Origin: Laetiporus sulphureus 93-53
Lineage: Eukaryota; Basidiomycota; Agaricomycetes; Polyporales; Laetiporaceae
Assembly (NCBI RefSeq): GCF_001632365.1
Contig: NW_024468514.1
Coordinates: 833,317 to 897,316, forward strand
Length of the DNA: 64,000 bases
Reading direction: 5' to 3'
Part shown: in pieces, positions 1-10,629 of the stretch
Position numbering within the stretch: position 1 is the first letter of the stretch
How the letters are laid out: each line of letters begins with the position of its first letter
Made by a program: the position numbers and the translations under genes
Notes under the pieces: generated by a model
Told to the model about the DNA's origin: nothing
Seen by the model: the letters and a program-made list of their open reading frames with translations, nothing else
Databases searched by the model: none

Positions 1-310
1 TGAAAAGTTTGAGGGCTGATTTGAGGTGTTCGGACATTAGAGGAGGAAGGTGCGTGTGCTTGCAGCGCCCAGCCGCCAGCACTAACACTCGTCGGGTGGC
101 CTTCTGTACCGCAAAAACTGCGTCGATGACAGAGTCGAGGTCCACGAGTAAATCAGCGGGACCCTGAGCCGACCAAGGTCGGAGAGCCTGGCGTATTGCC
201 AGTGTAAGAGAGGGGGTCAGGTCAGAAAAATCATCAAGAGATGCAGAGGGCGCAGGGGATGACCCCCGGGCACTTGCCGACACAGATGGTGGTTGCGGTT
301 CAAGATCCAT
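1..310 (-). CDS. Unrecognised protein, N-terminal part only (runs off the window)
   Basis: An open frame without stops runs from an ATG at 310 down to base 1, giving at least 103 residues. The N-terminus is Pro/Ser/Ala-rich. Then follows a helical-looking stretch with the motifs FSDLTPSLTLAIRQAL and ADLLVDLDSVIDAVFAVQKA. The frame continues past the window edge, so length and family cannot be judged. I recognise no domain. The ATG is the first in this frame after AT-rich upstream sequence. The gene is transcribed leftwards, away from the inverted duplication that starts about 350 bases to its right. It could also be a fragment of a repeated element; nothing in the visible part decides this. 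Confidence 0.5.
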   Translation of the reverse strand, partial: MDLEPQPPSVSASARGSSPAPSASLDDFSDLTPSLTLAIRQALRPWSAQGPADLLVDLDSVIDAVFAVQKATRRVLVLAAGRCKHTHLPPLMSEHLKSALKLF

Positions 311-1505
311 GTCAGAGAACAACCGTCGTCAATATGAAAGTGTAGCTAATGTGGAAGAGAAGTGTAAATGAAAGATGATAGGACAGGGGATGAAAGAGAA
401 GGCAAAGGTGGCATGAGCATGTGTTACATAAGTTGTAGATTATGTAATTTGCAACAAATGCGTCACGTGTTCACGTGACAACAGTAGCGAAATAGCCAAA
501 TTGGTCAGTTGGAATTGGTCCAGCACCCGCTACCCAGTGCTCTGTAGCGTCGCATACCTATGCACTCATTCTTGTACAGGCATTGAGATTGTGTTCACTA
601 CGGACACGTCGACGGTGGACATTTCTTTTAATGATCACTTGCAACAGGTGCTCGCCAGTCAATCAGTGCTGCAGCTGCCCCGGCGGCTGCCACCACTATC
701 CTTCTCGTCCCTTCAGTGCTTTGAAGCTGGGATTGGAATCCGTTAATTATTTGGTGGTCGCTCTGCAAGTCGAACAATCAGCATTCACGCAACGCCCTGG
801 TATTCGTACTGCCAAAAACATCGCAAGTCCTCATTTTCCGCGAACACCTGTCGTGCATATCAATTAGTCTTCACGTAAAGACATGCTCATACCGCATCAC
901 AGAGGGCAGACACACGCTTACCTCCAACAGCACATCATCATTCTCCTCAATTACTGTTTGTGACAACACAGCTATGCAGCTCACGCACCCAGATGATAGA
1001 TTACCGCGCAGGCAGTAGTCGATTGGCAATGAAGCAGACGGCAAGACGGTCTGCTTAGGCATGGAGACGTTTTTTTTTTTGAAAAGTCTCGAGTCTTATG
1101 ACTGGCAGCTAGATCGTAGATGAGTAGGAACGGCCTAGCATGCAGGAATCTTTGGCGCAGAAGTGCCAAAATAGCATACCGGTGCAGAGCAGGAATGAAG
1201 TAACTAGTGGGGTCAGATTAGAATTAATTAATAGCTTCGTTCTATTTTTATTAAAAAATGACGGAGGTGAACTCTGGGATGTGCGCCTGGAAGGAAATTA
1301 AAAGGGAGAGAAAGACTCTTCTAAGCAGACACATTAAAGGGAAGGATGAAGGGGAGGACATGCCGGTGAGACCGCAAAACGATTGAAATGACGACCAAAA
1401 CCATGAAGATGCGCACACTATACGCGAAAAGCTATGAAGACGAACCGACCTGTTAACTCGCACAGCTACCCCACAAGCGTACGTGGCATATTCCACTCCA
1501 CGCGT
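311..1505. other. Intergenic; contains the outer end of the left duplication arm
   Basis: No gene is supported here. Bases 311-659 are AT-richer and probably hold the promoter of the gene at 1-310. From about 660 the sequence matches, in inverted orientation, the stretch around 10630-11640. Shared blocks include CAGACCGTCTTGC (near 1050) and CTCTGTGATGCGG (near 895). The short frames here are not conserved between the arms. Confidence 0.5.
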
Positions 1506-3672
1506 TCACGGCGGGGCGCCCTCGAATTCCTGCCGGATCTTCGCAGCTTGCACCGCTGCACACCACATGAGCCACCACCAAGCCATACGAGCGCGGAAGC
1601 ACGACTCACCCATCAGTGGCGCCGCAGATGCCAGCACGGCCATCGCGTCGAGAACTTTCTGCAGCGCGGAGAGGTGGCCATCGTGCGCCGCCCCCAGTGC
1701 GGCGGCTGTTTCTGCTGTTTCTGATGCTGCCGTTGTGTCCCCGTCGCGCAGTAAGGCAGACGTCCAGAGCACGCGTACGCGGGCAATCTCACCTATGAGC
1801 GCGCGGCACACCGAGGTCCACAGGATCTGCCTGGCGTCAGCGCATGTCCATGTTTTTGGACGACGAAGGAGGGGGAGGGGGGAAGGGAGGACGCACAGCG
1901 AGGATCGGGTCCGCAAACGCGAGCTGCGCAAGATCGATGCTGTCTAGTGCGGCGGCGGCCGCATGTGCGGCAGCGACGTCCCTGTCCTGGGCCGTGCCGC
2001 CCTCCGCTTGCTTGAGCGTGCCATGCACCCGGATCGTCGCGGCCAGCGCGAACGTGTGCGTCAGCAGGAGAGTGCGCGCGTCGGCCTGCGTGGGCGCTGC
2101 TTCTATCGGCGGGAGCGAGGCGACAAACTGGTCTATCACGCTGTCTAAAAAGAAGAAATCAACAGCGAATTGCTCTATGTAGACCATTGCTGGTGTCTGC
2201 CGTCAGCAGCGGCAAATGCAGCAGATCATCGAAGAGGCCTACCTGGAGTCCATTGCGAGGCGAGGCGCGTGGCGCGCTCAAAAAGCGCAGCACCTTTGGC
2301 CAGTCGGGCAAGCGAAGAGACACTTCCACCGTCTGGAACAACCTCCGCCAAGAACGCCTCCGCCGTGCGCGATCCTTGAACGCCAGGAGGTATACCGCCC
2401 TGTGATCGACACCGTCAGAACGTTTTTTTTTGCAACCGACCAAGATGGCAAAATCATACATGTTCATATTTCTCTATATCGAGTGGCCACGGCGTGTCCA
2501 CCTGTGCACCAGGGGGCCCATCAAAATGCGACGGCGAGCCAACGACGACCGCCCAGCTCTTGTCGAGTACGAACACGCTCCAGAACGCGTTGATCCGCTC
2601 CCCCTCCTCCACGGCGTCCGCTGGCGGGGGCAGCTCGACGCCTCGCGTCACCGCCGCCGCGGGAGGGTCCGGCACCGCACGCAACTTATTCAAACGGCAG
2701 CTCAGGACGAGCGCGACGGCAGCATTGCAGTGGTAGCGGCCCTCGAGCAGGCGATTCGCGGTGAAGAAGTAGTTCGCGAGGAGCACCTCCGCCTGGATCG
2801 CGTGCACGAGCGTGTGTGTGGGAGGATGAGCGAGCGCCGCGGCGACGCTGTGGACGGCGCGCTGAAGGAAGAAGGGCTCGTGTGCGCGAACCGCCGGGTC
2901 ACGCGAGAAGCGCGCTCCCCAAAGGCAGACGGCGCCGAAGAGTGCTGGTGCGAGTGCGAAGGCATGTGGGTCGGTGGCGCATGCGATGAACCTCGCGGGG
3001 TGGAGGAAGAACCCGATCTGGGACGCGCGTGGGAGGAAATGGCCGATGCTGGACGGGGTGAGTATGGTTTCTTATTTCGGTTCAGCGGATACCTACAGCA
3101 TCTTTATAACCTCGGGGGAGGGCTCTGAGCCGAAATTGGGGGCCAGAGTGGGAACAGACTGCGGGGGAGCGAAGAATGCGGCTAGCATGGGCTGTCCACC
3201 AGACGGACCCGCAATGGGCATATTTGGAACCTGATGGGCCGTAACACCTGTTCTGAGTCAACACGAATGTTCAATCGAATGAGGCATTCACTACACTAAC
3301 TGGACGGTCCAGGTACAGGCGGCGGAGACCGCGGATCGTAAAGTGTCACAGAGGGCGTAACAATTTCCGGATGCTCGAGCTCGTATATGCGCGCCTCGAG
3401 GCGAGAAATATTGTCCTCGAGCACCTGCGTCGGGCTCCGAGTGGGCCCATCCGTATATTCACAGTCGAATTCGCAGTTTGAGCGGATGCAGGGTCCGCAG
3501 ATGGGCCGTGCGCCGTCACATTTCTGCGCGCGATGCACGTCATAAAACATGCAAGAAAGGATGTGGGACAAGAGGTACGTACGAATTTACGACGACGGCA
3601 GTTGAGACAGGCAGAACCGCGAGGGGCGCGTCCGGAGGAGGATCCCCCAGGAGACCTTTGAGTGGATGGCAT
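1506..3672 (-). CDS. Zn2Cys6 fungal transcription factor, copy 1 (589 aa, 8 exons)
   Basis: Exons: 3672-3583, 3523-3301, 3247-3097, 3048-2460, 2399-2243, 2189-1897, 1826-1610, 1555-1506. The total is 590 codons including the stop. A binuclear zinc cluster has six cysteines at residues 22, 25, 32, 39, 42 and 51 (spacing x2, x6, x6, x2, x8), with the basic stretch CRRRKFKCDG. Intron 1 lies exactly between F and K of that stretch. A short coiled-coil (LEDNISRLEARIYELEHPE) follows. The fungal middle homology region begins at about residue 157 with FLPRASQIGFFLHPARF and continues through GRYHCNAAVALVLSC and RINAFWSVFVLDKSW. This family binds CGG-type sites in the nucleus and activates or represses genes; the target is unknown. 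All splice sites are GT-AG and the frame is intact, so the copy looks functional. A mirrored paralogue lies at 8462-10629. Confidence 0.9.
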
Positions 3673-3765
3673 GGTTTAGCAGAGTGCGATGCAAGGACGA
3701 TAGAGGAGACGGACTTGATCACTTGTGACAACCTTGCGACGAGCAGGTACAGGTACATTCATCTG

Positions 3766-3771
3766 TTTATA
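3766..3771 (-). promoter_or_regulatory. TATA box of transcription factor copy 1
   Basis: TATAAA on the minus strand, about 95 bases upstream of the ATG at 3672. The same box sits at the same distance in the mirrored copy, within the shared context GCAGCTCATATAAA, so it has been kept in both arms. Confidence 0.65.
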
Positions 3772-4489
3772 TGAGCTGCGGCAGCGGCGCTCGCGGTGTC
3801 GAGTCGCAGTTTGCATCGTCGGAACAGGCAGCATACTTCGTGGTTGGTTCCGAAAATGACTTGCGAAGAGAAAAGCAGTTCATCGGACCCCGACGGTGCG
3901 TCAGGGTCTGCAAGTCGGCCATGGCGATGCGCAAAGTCCAGTTCATGCAGAGCGGGTCTCGCCGCCCACATGATGACAGAGTGTGCGAGTGCTGTCCAAT
4001 CGCGGGTGCTCCGAGTCGCGGACGCAGAGCAGTGCGGGTTTCGCGTCCCACCATATGGAATTGCATTTCGGAATGGGAGAGGGGGCCGGATGATCCCAGC
4101 GCGCATCAGCGCTCTCAGCCACCCCTGATCGCTCCGCCACTTATGGCAACCTCCCGCCCGGCCTGATCCGTCCCTCTCTTCGCGTCTCCTGCATGGAATA
4201 TATTCTAATCTCTGCAGAACGCTGCACAGCTCAGACGTTCTGAACTCTTCCCAACGGAATTCCGGATATCACTGCGAACGCGAATCTGTCCGACACCACA
4301 CGGCGATCTTCTTGACCGAGCACCCCGTAATTGATTGCAACGCAACAAATATTCTCACAACTCAAGCCCTGTCGACCTTACGAGATCGATGATGTCACGG
4401 CCTTTGCGTCCTGATCAGTAAGTGCAGTTGACTTCCAGTCAGTTCTTGTCCGTCTTGGTGTTCGGTACAATTTGTCAAGCGCGAGATTC
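3772..4489. other. Upstream region of copy 1, no gene
   Basis: This stretch is homologous to the inverted region about 7725-8360. Frames are open in several phases but are interrupted differently in the two arms, so I read it as promoter and non-coding sequence rather than a gene. Confidence 0.4.
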
Positions 4490-4513
4490 GTCAGCAGTAT
4501 ATATACTGCTGAC
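4490..4513. repeat. Perfect 24-bp palindrome, left arm
   Basis: The half-site GTCAGCAGTATA is followed directly by its own reverse complement. The mirrored arm has the same palindrome at 7701-7720, two bases shorter per half. It lies about 820 bases upstream of the copy 1 start codon. It could be a binding site for a homodimeric factor or a cruciform-forming sequence; this is inference. Confidence 0.8.
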
Positions 4514-4863
4514 AGACGACCTTCTCAATGCGATGCGCCTCAGCCTGCACTGTACAAGTAAGCAAAGCATCAAACTTGCGAGCACCGAAAGTCCCGCTTC
4601 GAGCCATGACCCTCACAAGCTGACGGTCCCGTGACTTTAAAGGCTTACAGGCTACAGCACGGTGACTCCGACCATCACGAACGTGTTCTCCTCAATTGAG
4701 TTCGAACGAAGCACGACAGGTGATTCTCCCGACTTGTTCCTCCAACAGCCGCCGCGAGCGCCTCGCGAAAACGAAGAAAAACATCCGACAGACAGTGCCA
4801 CAACGCTGAACGCTACGGCCCCACATACACATTGTCGACGACGGCTGGCCACGGACCGACGAC

Positions 4864-5104
4864 ATCACTAACCCTCAGGGTGCGACGTCTGACTAGCTTC
4901 AACGATCCGGCCGTGGGCTCTTCGCCCATGACTTTATTGCAGTGCACTATTGATTCGTAGTGCAGAGGGCCACAGACCGACTCCGATATCACTAATCCTC
5001 AGGGTGCGACGCACGACCAGCTTCATGGATCCGGCCGTTGGGCTGTTCATGACTCGGTTGCAGTGCGCTGTTGATTCGTAGTGCGCAGGCCACAGTCCAG
5101 ATAG
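4864..5104. repeat. Two tandem copies of a ~124-bp unit
   Basis: Units 4864-4987 and 4988-5104 both begin ATCACTAA, then CCTCAGGGTGCGACG, and contain GATCCGGCCGT and GATTCGTAGTGC. The right arm has one copy only (about 7260-7370, inverted), so the tandem doubling happened in the left arm or was lost from the right. Confidence 0.75.
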
Positions 5105-5480
5105 AAACGTGAAGATGAAACAAGATCGAAGCTTCTTGTCGTCTGTCGGAATGGGATCCCGAGTTACACGGACCAAGCGCGCAAGTAGCACGAGGACGTG
5201 TCTGACGCCTTATTCGCTCGCCCGACGATGCGTTCGAAGCCAGATTGCCGCCCGATTCCATGATGCGCAGTGCATGATGTGCATGGGTCAGTGCGGCAAC
5301 TGGAGTCTGGCTGTCCCACATCCAACACCACATACTGCGTTTGGTCTCATCGTGCGCGTCGCTCTCCACCCCAATCTGTCTCGATCCCCACAGTGACCTT
5401 GAACGTTGTGGCGAGCAAGGGAGGAAATCCGGCAGAAATCGCCACCACTACGGTGGGGACGCGATTACGTGCGTGACAGA

Positions 5481-5510
5481 ACGCGTGTCATAACGCGTGA
5501 CGCGACGCGT
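5481..5510. promoter_or_regulatory. Three ACGCGT boxes at 12-bp spacing (left arm)
   Basis: ACGCGT starts at 5481, 5493 and 5505, an exact 12-base period. ACGCGT is the MluI cell-cycle box bound by MBF-type factors in yeasts. Here it is only a sequence match, about 1.8 kb from the nearest start codon. The mirrored arm also has three. Confidence 0.4.
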
Positions 5511-5530
5511 TATACGAGGCTCCCTCGGAC

Positions 5531-6334
5531 AAAACTCACAGCGGGTGTGACTCTCGCGAAGCAGGGCTCATTTAAGCTGTAAAGTCCTGAACTTTTATAC
5601 ATACAAAAGGCTATTTTCACTGCTGGGGAGGATTGCAAGGCTACCGCTCTTGCAGAGCGCGTTGGTGAGTTACAACTGTTTAGACAGGCCAGTCACTTGG
5701 ACTCGGACTCGAATGATTGTTGGCGGTTTATGTGTCCAATGATAATTTCTTCCCAGATATATAGTAATCCAACCATGTCGCTCTGCGTGACAGCATCTAG
5801 CCAACCCAGTTGAGGGTAGACGTGTTTCTCCTGTTCTAAGTTCTTACTGTTTTTCTGGCATGCCAGGCCTTCTCACTCTCATATAGGCACGACTCACTGT
5901 GCACGCATTCAAGGAATCCGACATTCGCTCGTAATATTTTACAGCGAATTGAACTTCGAGCTTCATCAGGTGCCTCTAATGGCAGTTCTGGGGCCTGCTT
6001 GAGCCATACCGCACTCGAATGAAAAATACCTCCCGGTTGATTGGGTCATCACTGGCATCCGAATAGGGCTTCTTTTCTCGAGCAATTCATTGTGCTAAGA
6101 ATGAACAAGGAGCGTAATAGTACAGATTCGGTTATTCAGTGAATCCAAGGGGAGCTCATACGCATCTCGAAGCGGGAGCAGTTTTCTACAAATCTTGCCG
6201 TGTGAGGCCCGAGACATGAACATCAATGCCACGGGAAGCCGTGTCACTAATAACTATACAATACTTCTTTCATCCAGATATCTCTGCACAGAACTCGTCA
6301 ACCAACATTCGAAACGCGAGACGTGAAGCTGAAC
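5531..6334. other. Spacer between duplication arms, no gene seen
   Basis: This stretch is unique and AT-richer than the arms. No frame longer than 60 codons is listed and I see no splice-connected coding pattern. It may hold the 3' flank of the remnant at 6335-6720. Confidence 0.4.
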
Positions 6335-6720
6335 CTATAGGACAAAGCAAGGCTTCCATTCAGGCTCATCATCCCTTCCTAGCACGGCTTTGAGAGCGGC
6401 AATCCTTTCTGGGGTGGCCATCACGATATACTCAGGACGGGTGTTGGTGGCGAGTCGCCACTGGCGACGGCGAGGAAGAGAAGCCAACCCCGTAGACAGT
6501 CATGCTTGACCGAATGAACAAAGAGGACTTGTTTGCCAAACTTCTGTCTGATATCGTCAAGCGCGGCGACGTCCGATAGACGCACCATGTTGTGCTCCTT
6601 AGCATAGTCTCTCAACCACTCGAGTGACATGGCGAAGCCGAGGGACATCCTTGGGTGCCGGCGGTGCCGCTTACGTCGAGTGGAAGGTTGGTTCGTGGAA
6701 GAATGTTCCCTAGGATACAA
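6335..6720 (-). pseudogene. Small unknown protein gene with a probable frameshift
   Basis: The first frame runs from an ATG at 6720 to a stop at 6421-6423. Its body looks like real protein (SLEWLRDYAKEHN, DIRQKFGKQVLFVHSVKHD, GWLLFLAVASG). In the neighbouring frame the sequence stays open from about base 6445 to a TAG at 6335-6337. This continuation reads PEYIVMATPERIAALKAVLG followed by an acidic, Trp-containing end. The two parts fit as one protein if a one-base shift occurred near 6440-6450. I do not know the family by name. It lies in the unique spacer between the duplication arms. The alternatives are a genuine 99-aa protein with a chance open tail, or a sequencing error. Confidence 0.45.
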
Positions 6721-6821
6721 CGATATTGACTAGCTGCTGCGGTACTGAATACATGCGGACTTAGTACAGTGTTCCGGTTGACTTTGTAACCACAATAGGC
6801 GCCCCGTGGAGCTTTGTCTTA

Positions 6822-6856
6822 ACGCGTCCCGTCACGCGTTGCGTTCTGTCACGCGT
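6822..6856. promoter_or_regulatory. Three ACGCGT boxes (right arm)
   Basis: ACGCGT starts at 6822, 6834 and 6851, spaced 12 and 17 bases. They are the counterpart of the boxes at 5481-5510, at the inner end of the arm. Retention of three copies in both arms despite nearby changes suggests a function, but this is inference. Confidence 0.4.
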
Positions 6857-7700
6857 TATGACTCTGGCGCGCACGTGATCGCGTCCCCACTGTGCACGTG
6901 GCGATTTCTGCCAGATTTCCTCCCTCGTTCAGCACACGCTAACATCGATCATCGCGCATCGCTCATACATGCTCGTCCATTTTCATGTTGTCTTCATAGA
7001 TGCAGCGAGGATGTGCTGTCTGGAATCGCCTCAATATCTCAACCACATCTCTCCCGGGTGAAATCCAACCCCAGCGGCACGCGGACTCATGCACATCAAG
7101 CATCATGGAACGCGCAATCGGGCTTCGAAAGCATTGTTGGACGAGCAAGTAAGGCGCCATGCATTACAGTCCCTCCTCATGCCCCTTGCGCGCCTGGTCC
7201 GTGCGGCTTGGGATTCTATTCTGATAGACGGCATGGAGCTTCGATCCTGTTTCATTTTCACGCCGCGCGTTTCTCTGTGACTGCGCCCTCTGCACTACGA
7301 ATCAATAGCGCACTGCAATATGAGTCACGGGCGAAGAACCCACGGCCGACTCTGAGGATTAGTGATGTCGTCGGTCCGTGATCAGCCGTCGTCGACGTGG
7401 GGCCATAGCGTTCAGCGTTGTGGCACTGTTTGTCGATCTTCCCCTCCCTTTTCGCGAGGTGTTCGCAGCAGCTGTTGGAGGAACAAGTCGGGAGAATCAC
7501 CGGTCGTGCTTCGTCCGAACTCAACTGAGAACCCACCCCATGCTCGTGCTTGGTTGGAGTTATCGTGCTGTAAGCCTTTAAGGTCACCGGACAGTCAGCG
7601 CTGAATATTATGACCAGAAGCGGAACCTTTGGCGCTCGCAAGTTCGATGTTTTGCTTACTAGGCCAGAGCAGGCTAAGGCGCATCGCAAGAAGGTTTTCT
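6857..7700. other. Distal upstream region of copy 2, no gene
   Basis: Homologous to about 4515-5480 of the left arm. A 191-aa frame (6806-7381) is open here, but the matching left-arm sequence does not preserve it, so I do not call it a gene. Confidence 0.4.
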
Positions 7701-7720
7701 GTCAGCAGTATACTGCTGAC
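7701..7720. repeat. Perfect 20-bp palindrome, right arm
   Basis: The half-site GTCAGCAGTA is followed by its reverse complement. It is the counterpart of 4490-4513. It lies about 740 bases upstream of the copy 2 start codon. Confidence 0.8.
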
Positions 7721-8360
7721 GAATATCTCTCGCGCTCGACAAATTGCACTGAACACCAAGACGCACAAAAACTGACTCGAAGTCAACTACACTTACTGAT
7801 CAGGACGTTAAAGAGCAGTGCACTGACATCATCGATTTCAAGGGTTTGAGTTGTGGAGATATCGCAGACTTGCTGCGTTGCAATTCGCTAGGCCGGCGTG
7901 TCATAGCGTTTGCCGTGATATCCGGAATTCCGGTGGCAAGGGTTAAGAACGTCTGAGATTAGAATAGATTGAGACTCGAACAGGACGGTCCCAGGGGCAG
8001 GAGGTTGCCATAAGCGTGGCTGAGAGCGCCTGTTGATGCGCGCTAGGATCCCTACTCCGAATAATTCCATATATTGGGACACGAAACCCACACTGCACTG
8101 CGCCATGGGCCAGCGTCCGCGACTCGGAACGCCCGCGGTTGGACGGCTAGAGCGGCGAGACCCCGCTCTGCATGAACTGGACGGGCCCGTGCTCCTCTGC
8201 GCATCGCAGGCGCCCACATGCAGATCCTTACGCACGGTCGGGGTCCGACGAACCGCCTTTGCCTTCCCAAGTGATTTTCATAACCCATCGCGGAGCATGC
8301 TGACTATTCCGACGACGCCAAACTGCGACTCGATGCCGCGAGCGCCGCTGCGGCAGCTCA

Positions 8361-8366
8361 TATAAA
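8361..8366 (+). promoter_or_regulatory. TATA box of transcription factor copy 2
   Basis: TATAAA (then AA) stands 95 bases upstream of the ATG at 8462, mirroring the TATAAA at 3771-3766. Confidence 0.65.
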
Positions 8367-8461
8367 ACAGGGGAATGTATCTGCACCTGCTCGTCGCAAG
8401 GGTCATCACAAGCGATCAAGTCCGTCTTCTCTACTGTCCTCGCATCGCGCTCTGCTAAACC

Positions 8462-10629
8462 ATGGCATCCACTCAAACGTCTCATGGGGGTCCGTCCTCT
8501 TCCAGACGCGCCCCTCGAGGGTCTGCCTGTCTTAATTGCCGTCATCGTAAATTCGTACGCACGTCTTGTCCCATATCAAGTTGTCTACATGCTTTATGAC
8601 GCGTTTCGCTCAGAAATGTGACGGCGCACGGCCCATCTGCGGGCCTTGCATCCGCTCAAACCGTGAATCCGACTGTGAGTACACAGATGGGCCTACCCCG
8701 AGTCCGACGCAGGTGCTCGAGGACAATATTTCTCGCCTCGAGGCGCGCATATATGAGCTTGAGCATCCGGAAATGGTCACGCCCTCTGTGACGCTTTACG
8801 ATCCGCGCTCCGCGCCGCCTGTAGCTGGACCGTCTAGTTAGTGTAGTAAATGCCTCTTTCAATTGAACATTTGTTGACTCAGAACAGGTGTCTCGGCTTG
8901 TCAGGCCCAAAATATGCCCATTGCGGGTTCGTCTGGCAGACAGCCTACGCCGACCGCGTTTTTGATTCCCGCGCACTCTGTCCAAACATTGAATCCCAAT
9001 TTCGGCTCAAAACCCTCCCCAGAGGTCATACAGATGCTGTACGTACCCGCCGCAGCCGACGCGGAAGCCCGTATTCATCTCCTCTAGCATCGGCCATTTC
9101 CTCCCACACGCGTCCCAGGTCGGGTTCTTCCTCCACCCCGCACGGTTCATTGCACGCGCCACGGGCCCACATGCCTTCACATTCGCGCCAGCACTCCTCA
9201 GTACCGTCTGCCTCTGGGGAGCGCACTTCTCGCGCGACCCCGCGCTGCGCGCACATGAGCCCGTCTTCCTCCATCGCGCCGTCCACAGTGTCACCGCTGC
9301 GCTCTCCCAGGCACCCGCGCACGATCTCATACATGCGATCCAGGCCGAGGTGCTCCTCGCGCACTACTTCTTCGCCGAGGACCGCCTACCCGAGGGCCGC
9401 TACCACTGCAACGCCGCCGTCGCGCTCGTACTGAGCTGTCGCTTGAACAAGCTGCATGCGGTGCCTAATCCCGTGTCCGCGGCGGCGGTGACGCGAGGCG
9501 TCGAGCTGTCCCCGCCAGCGGACGCCATGGAGGAGGGGGAGCGGATCAACGCGTTCTGGAGCGTGTTCGTCCTCGACAAGAGCTGGGCAGCCACCGTAGG
9601 CTCGCCATCGCATTTTAATGGGTCCCATGATGCACAGGTAGACACTCCGTGGCCGCATGATATAAAGGAATATGAACATGTATGATTTTGCCATCTTACT
9701 CGGTTGCAAGAACCGTTCTGACGGTGTCGATCACAGGGTGGTGTACCTCATGGCGTCCAAGGCTCGCGCACGGCGGAGGTGTTCTTGGCGGACATTGTTT
9801 TAGACGGTGGAGGGGTATCTTCGCTCGCTCGGCTCGCCAAAGCCGCCGCGCTCTTCGAGAGGACCACACGTCTCGCTTCGCAATGGACTCCGAGTAAGCG
9901 TCCTCCTTGATCTGCTGCATTCGCCGCTGCTGACATCAGGTAGCGATGGTTTACGTAGAGCGGTTCATCGCTGACTCCCTCGTCCTAGACAGCGTGATAG
10001 ACCAGTTCATCGCCTCGCTCCCGCCGATAGGAACACCGCCCACCCAGGAAGACGCCCGCAAGCTCCTGCTGACGCACACGTTCGCACTGACCGCGACGAT
10101 CCAGGTGCACGGCACGCTCAAGCAAGCAGAGGGCGGCACGGCACAGGGCAAGGACGTCGTTGCCGCTCATGCGGCCGTCGCCGCACTCGACAGCATCGAC
10201 CTTGCGCAACTCGCGTTTGCGGACCCCATACTTGCTGTGCGTCCTCCCTTTCCTTTCCCCTCACCTCCCCTGTCATCTGAAGATATGGACACGCGCTGAT
10301 GTCAAGCAGATCCTGTGGACCTCGGTGTGCCGCGTGCTGATAGGTGAGATTGCCTGCGTACGTGTGGTCTGGACGTCTGCCCTACTGCGCGGCGGGGACA
10401 CAACGGCAGCATCAGGAACAGCAGAAACAGCCGCCACGCTCGGTGCGGAGCACGATGGCCACCTCGCTGGGCTGCAGAAAATCCTCGAAGCGATGTCCGC
10501 GCTGGCGCACGCGGTGCCGCTGATGGGTGAGTCGTGTATTGCGCGCTCGTGGCTTGGTAGTGGCTGATGGAGTGTGCAGCGGTGCAAGCTGCGAAGATCC
10601 AGCAGGAGCTCGAGGGTGTTCCTCGGTGA
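8462..10629 (+). CDS. Zn2Cys6 fungal transcription factor, copy 2 (591 aa, 8 exons)
   Basis: Exons: 8462-8554, 8614-8836, 8888-9038, 9088-9679, 9737-9893, 9944-10236, 10310-10526, 10580-10629. The total is 592 codons including the stop. Six of eight exons have exactly the same length as in copy 1; exons 1 and 4 differ by three bases. The zinc cluster cysteines are at 23, 26, 33, 40, 43 and 52, with the basic stretch CRHRKFKCDG, where copy 1 has Arg in place of His. A coiled-coil LEDNISRLEARIYELEHPE is identical to copy 1. The middle homology region contains FLPHASQVGFFLHPARF, GRYHCNAAVALVLSC and FWSVFVLDKSW. The gene is intact, with no internal stop. It is transcribed away from copy 1, so the two promoters face each other across the spacer. 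Differences lie mostly in linkers, as expected for paralogues under purifying selection. Confidence 0.9.

Larger units (their letters stand above)
660..5530. repeat. Left arm of a ~4.8-kb imperfect inverted segmental duplication
   Basis: Reading the minus strand here gives a sequence that follows the plus strand of 6800-11640 almost throughout. The match covers the complete transcription factor gene with all seven introns, its promoter, about 1.8 kb of upstream sequence and about 0.8 kb of downstream sequence. By eye roughly four in five bases agree in the gene and fewer outside, with many small indels. The limits are approximate. The outer match fades near 660-670 (GGCAGCCGC block) and the inner match near 5530 (GCTCC block after the ACGCGT boxes). 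The left arm contains an extra tandem copy of about 124 bp that the right arm lacks. Confidence 0.85.

Noticed and set aside
6806..7381. Plus frame of 191 codons inside the right duplication arm
   Set aside because: The homologous left-arm sequence does not keep the frame, and no motif is visible. Treated as upstream non-coding DNA.
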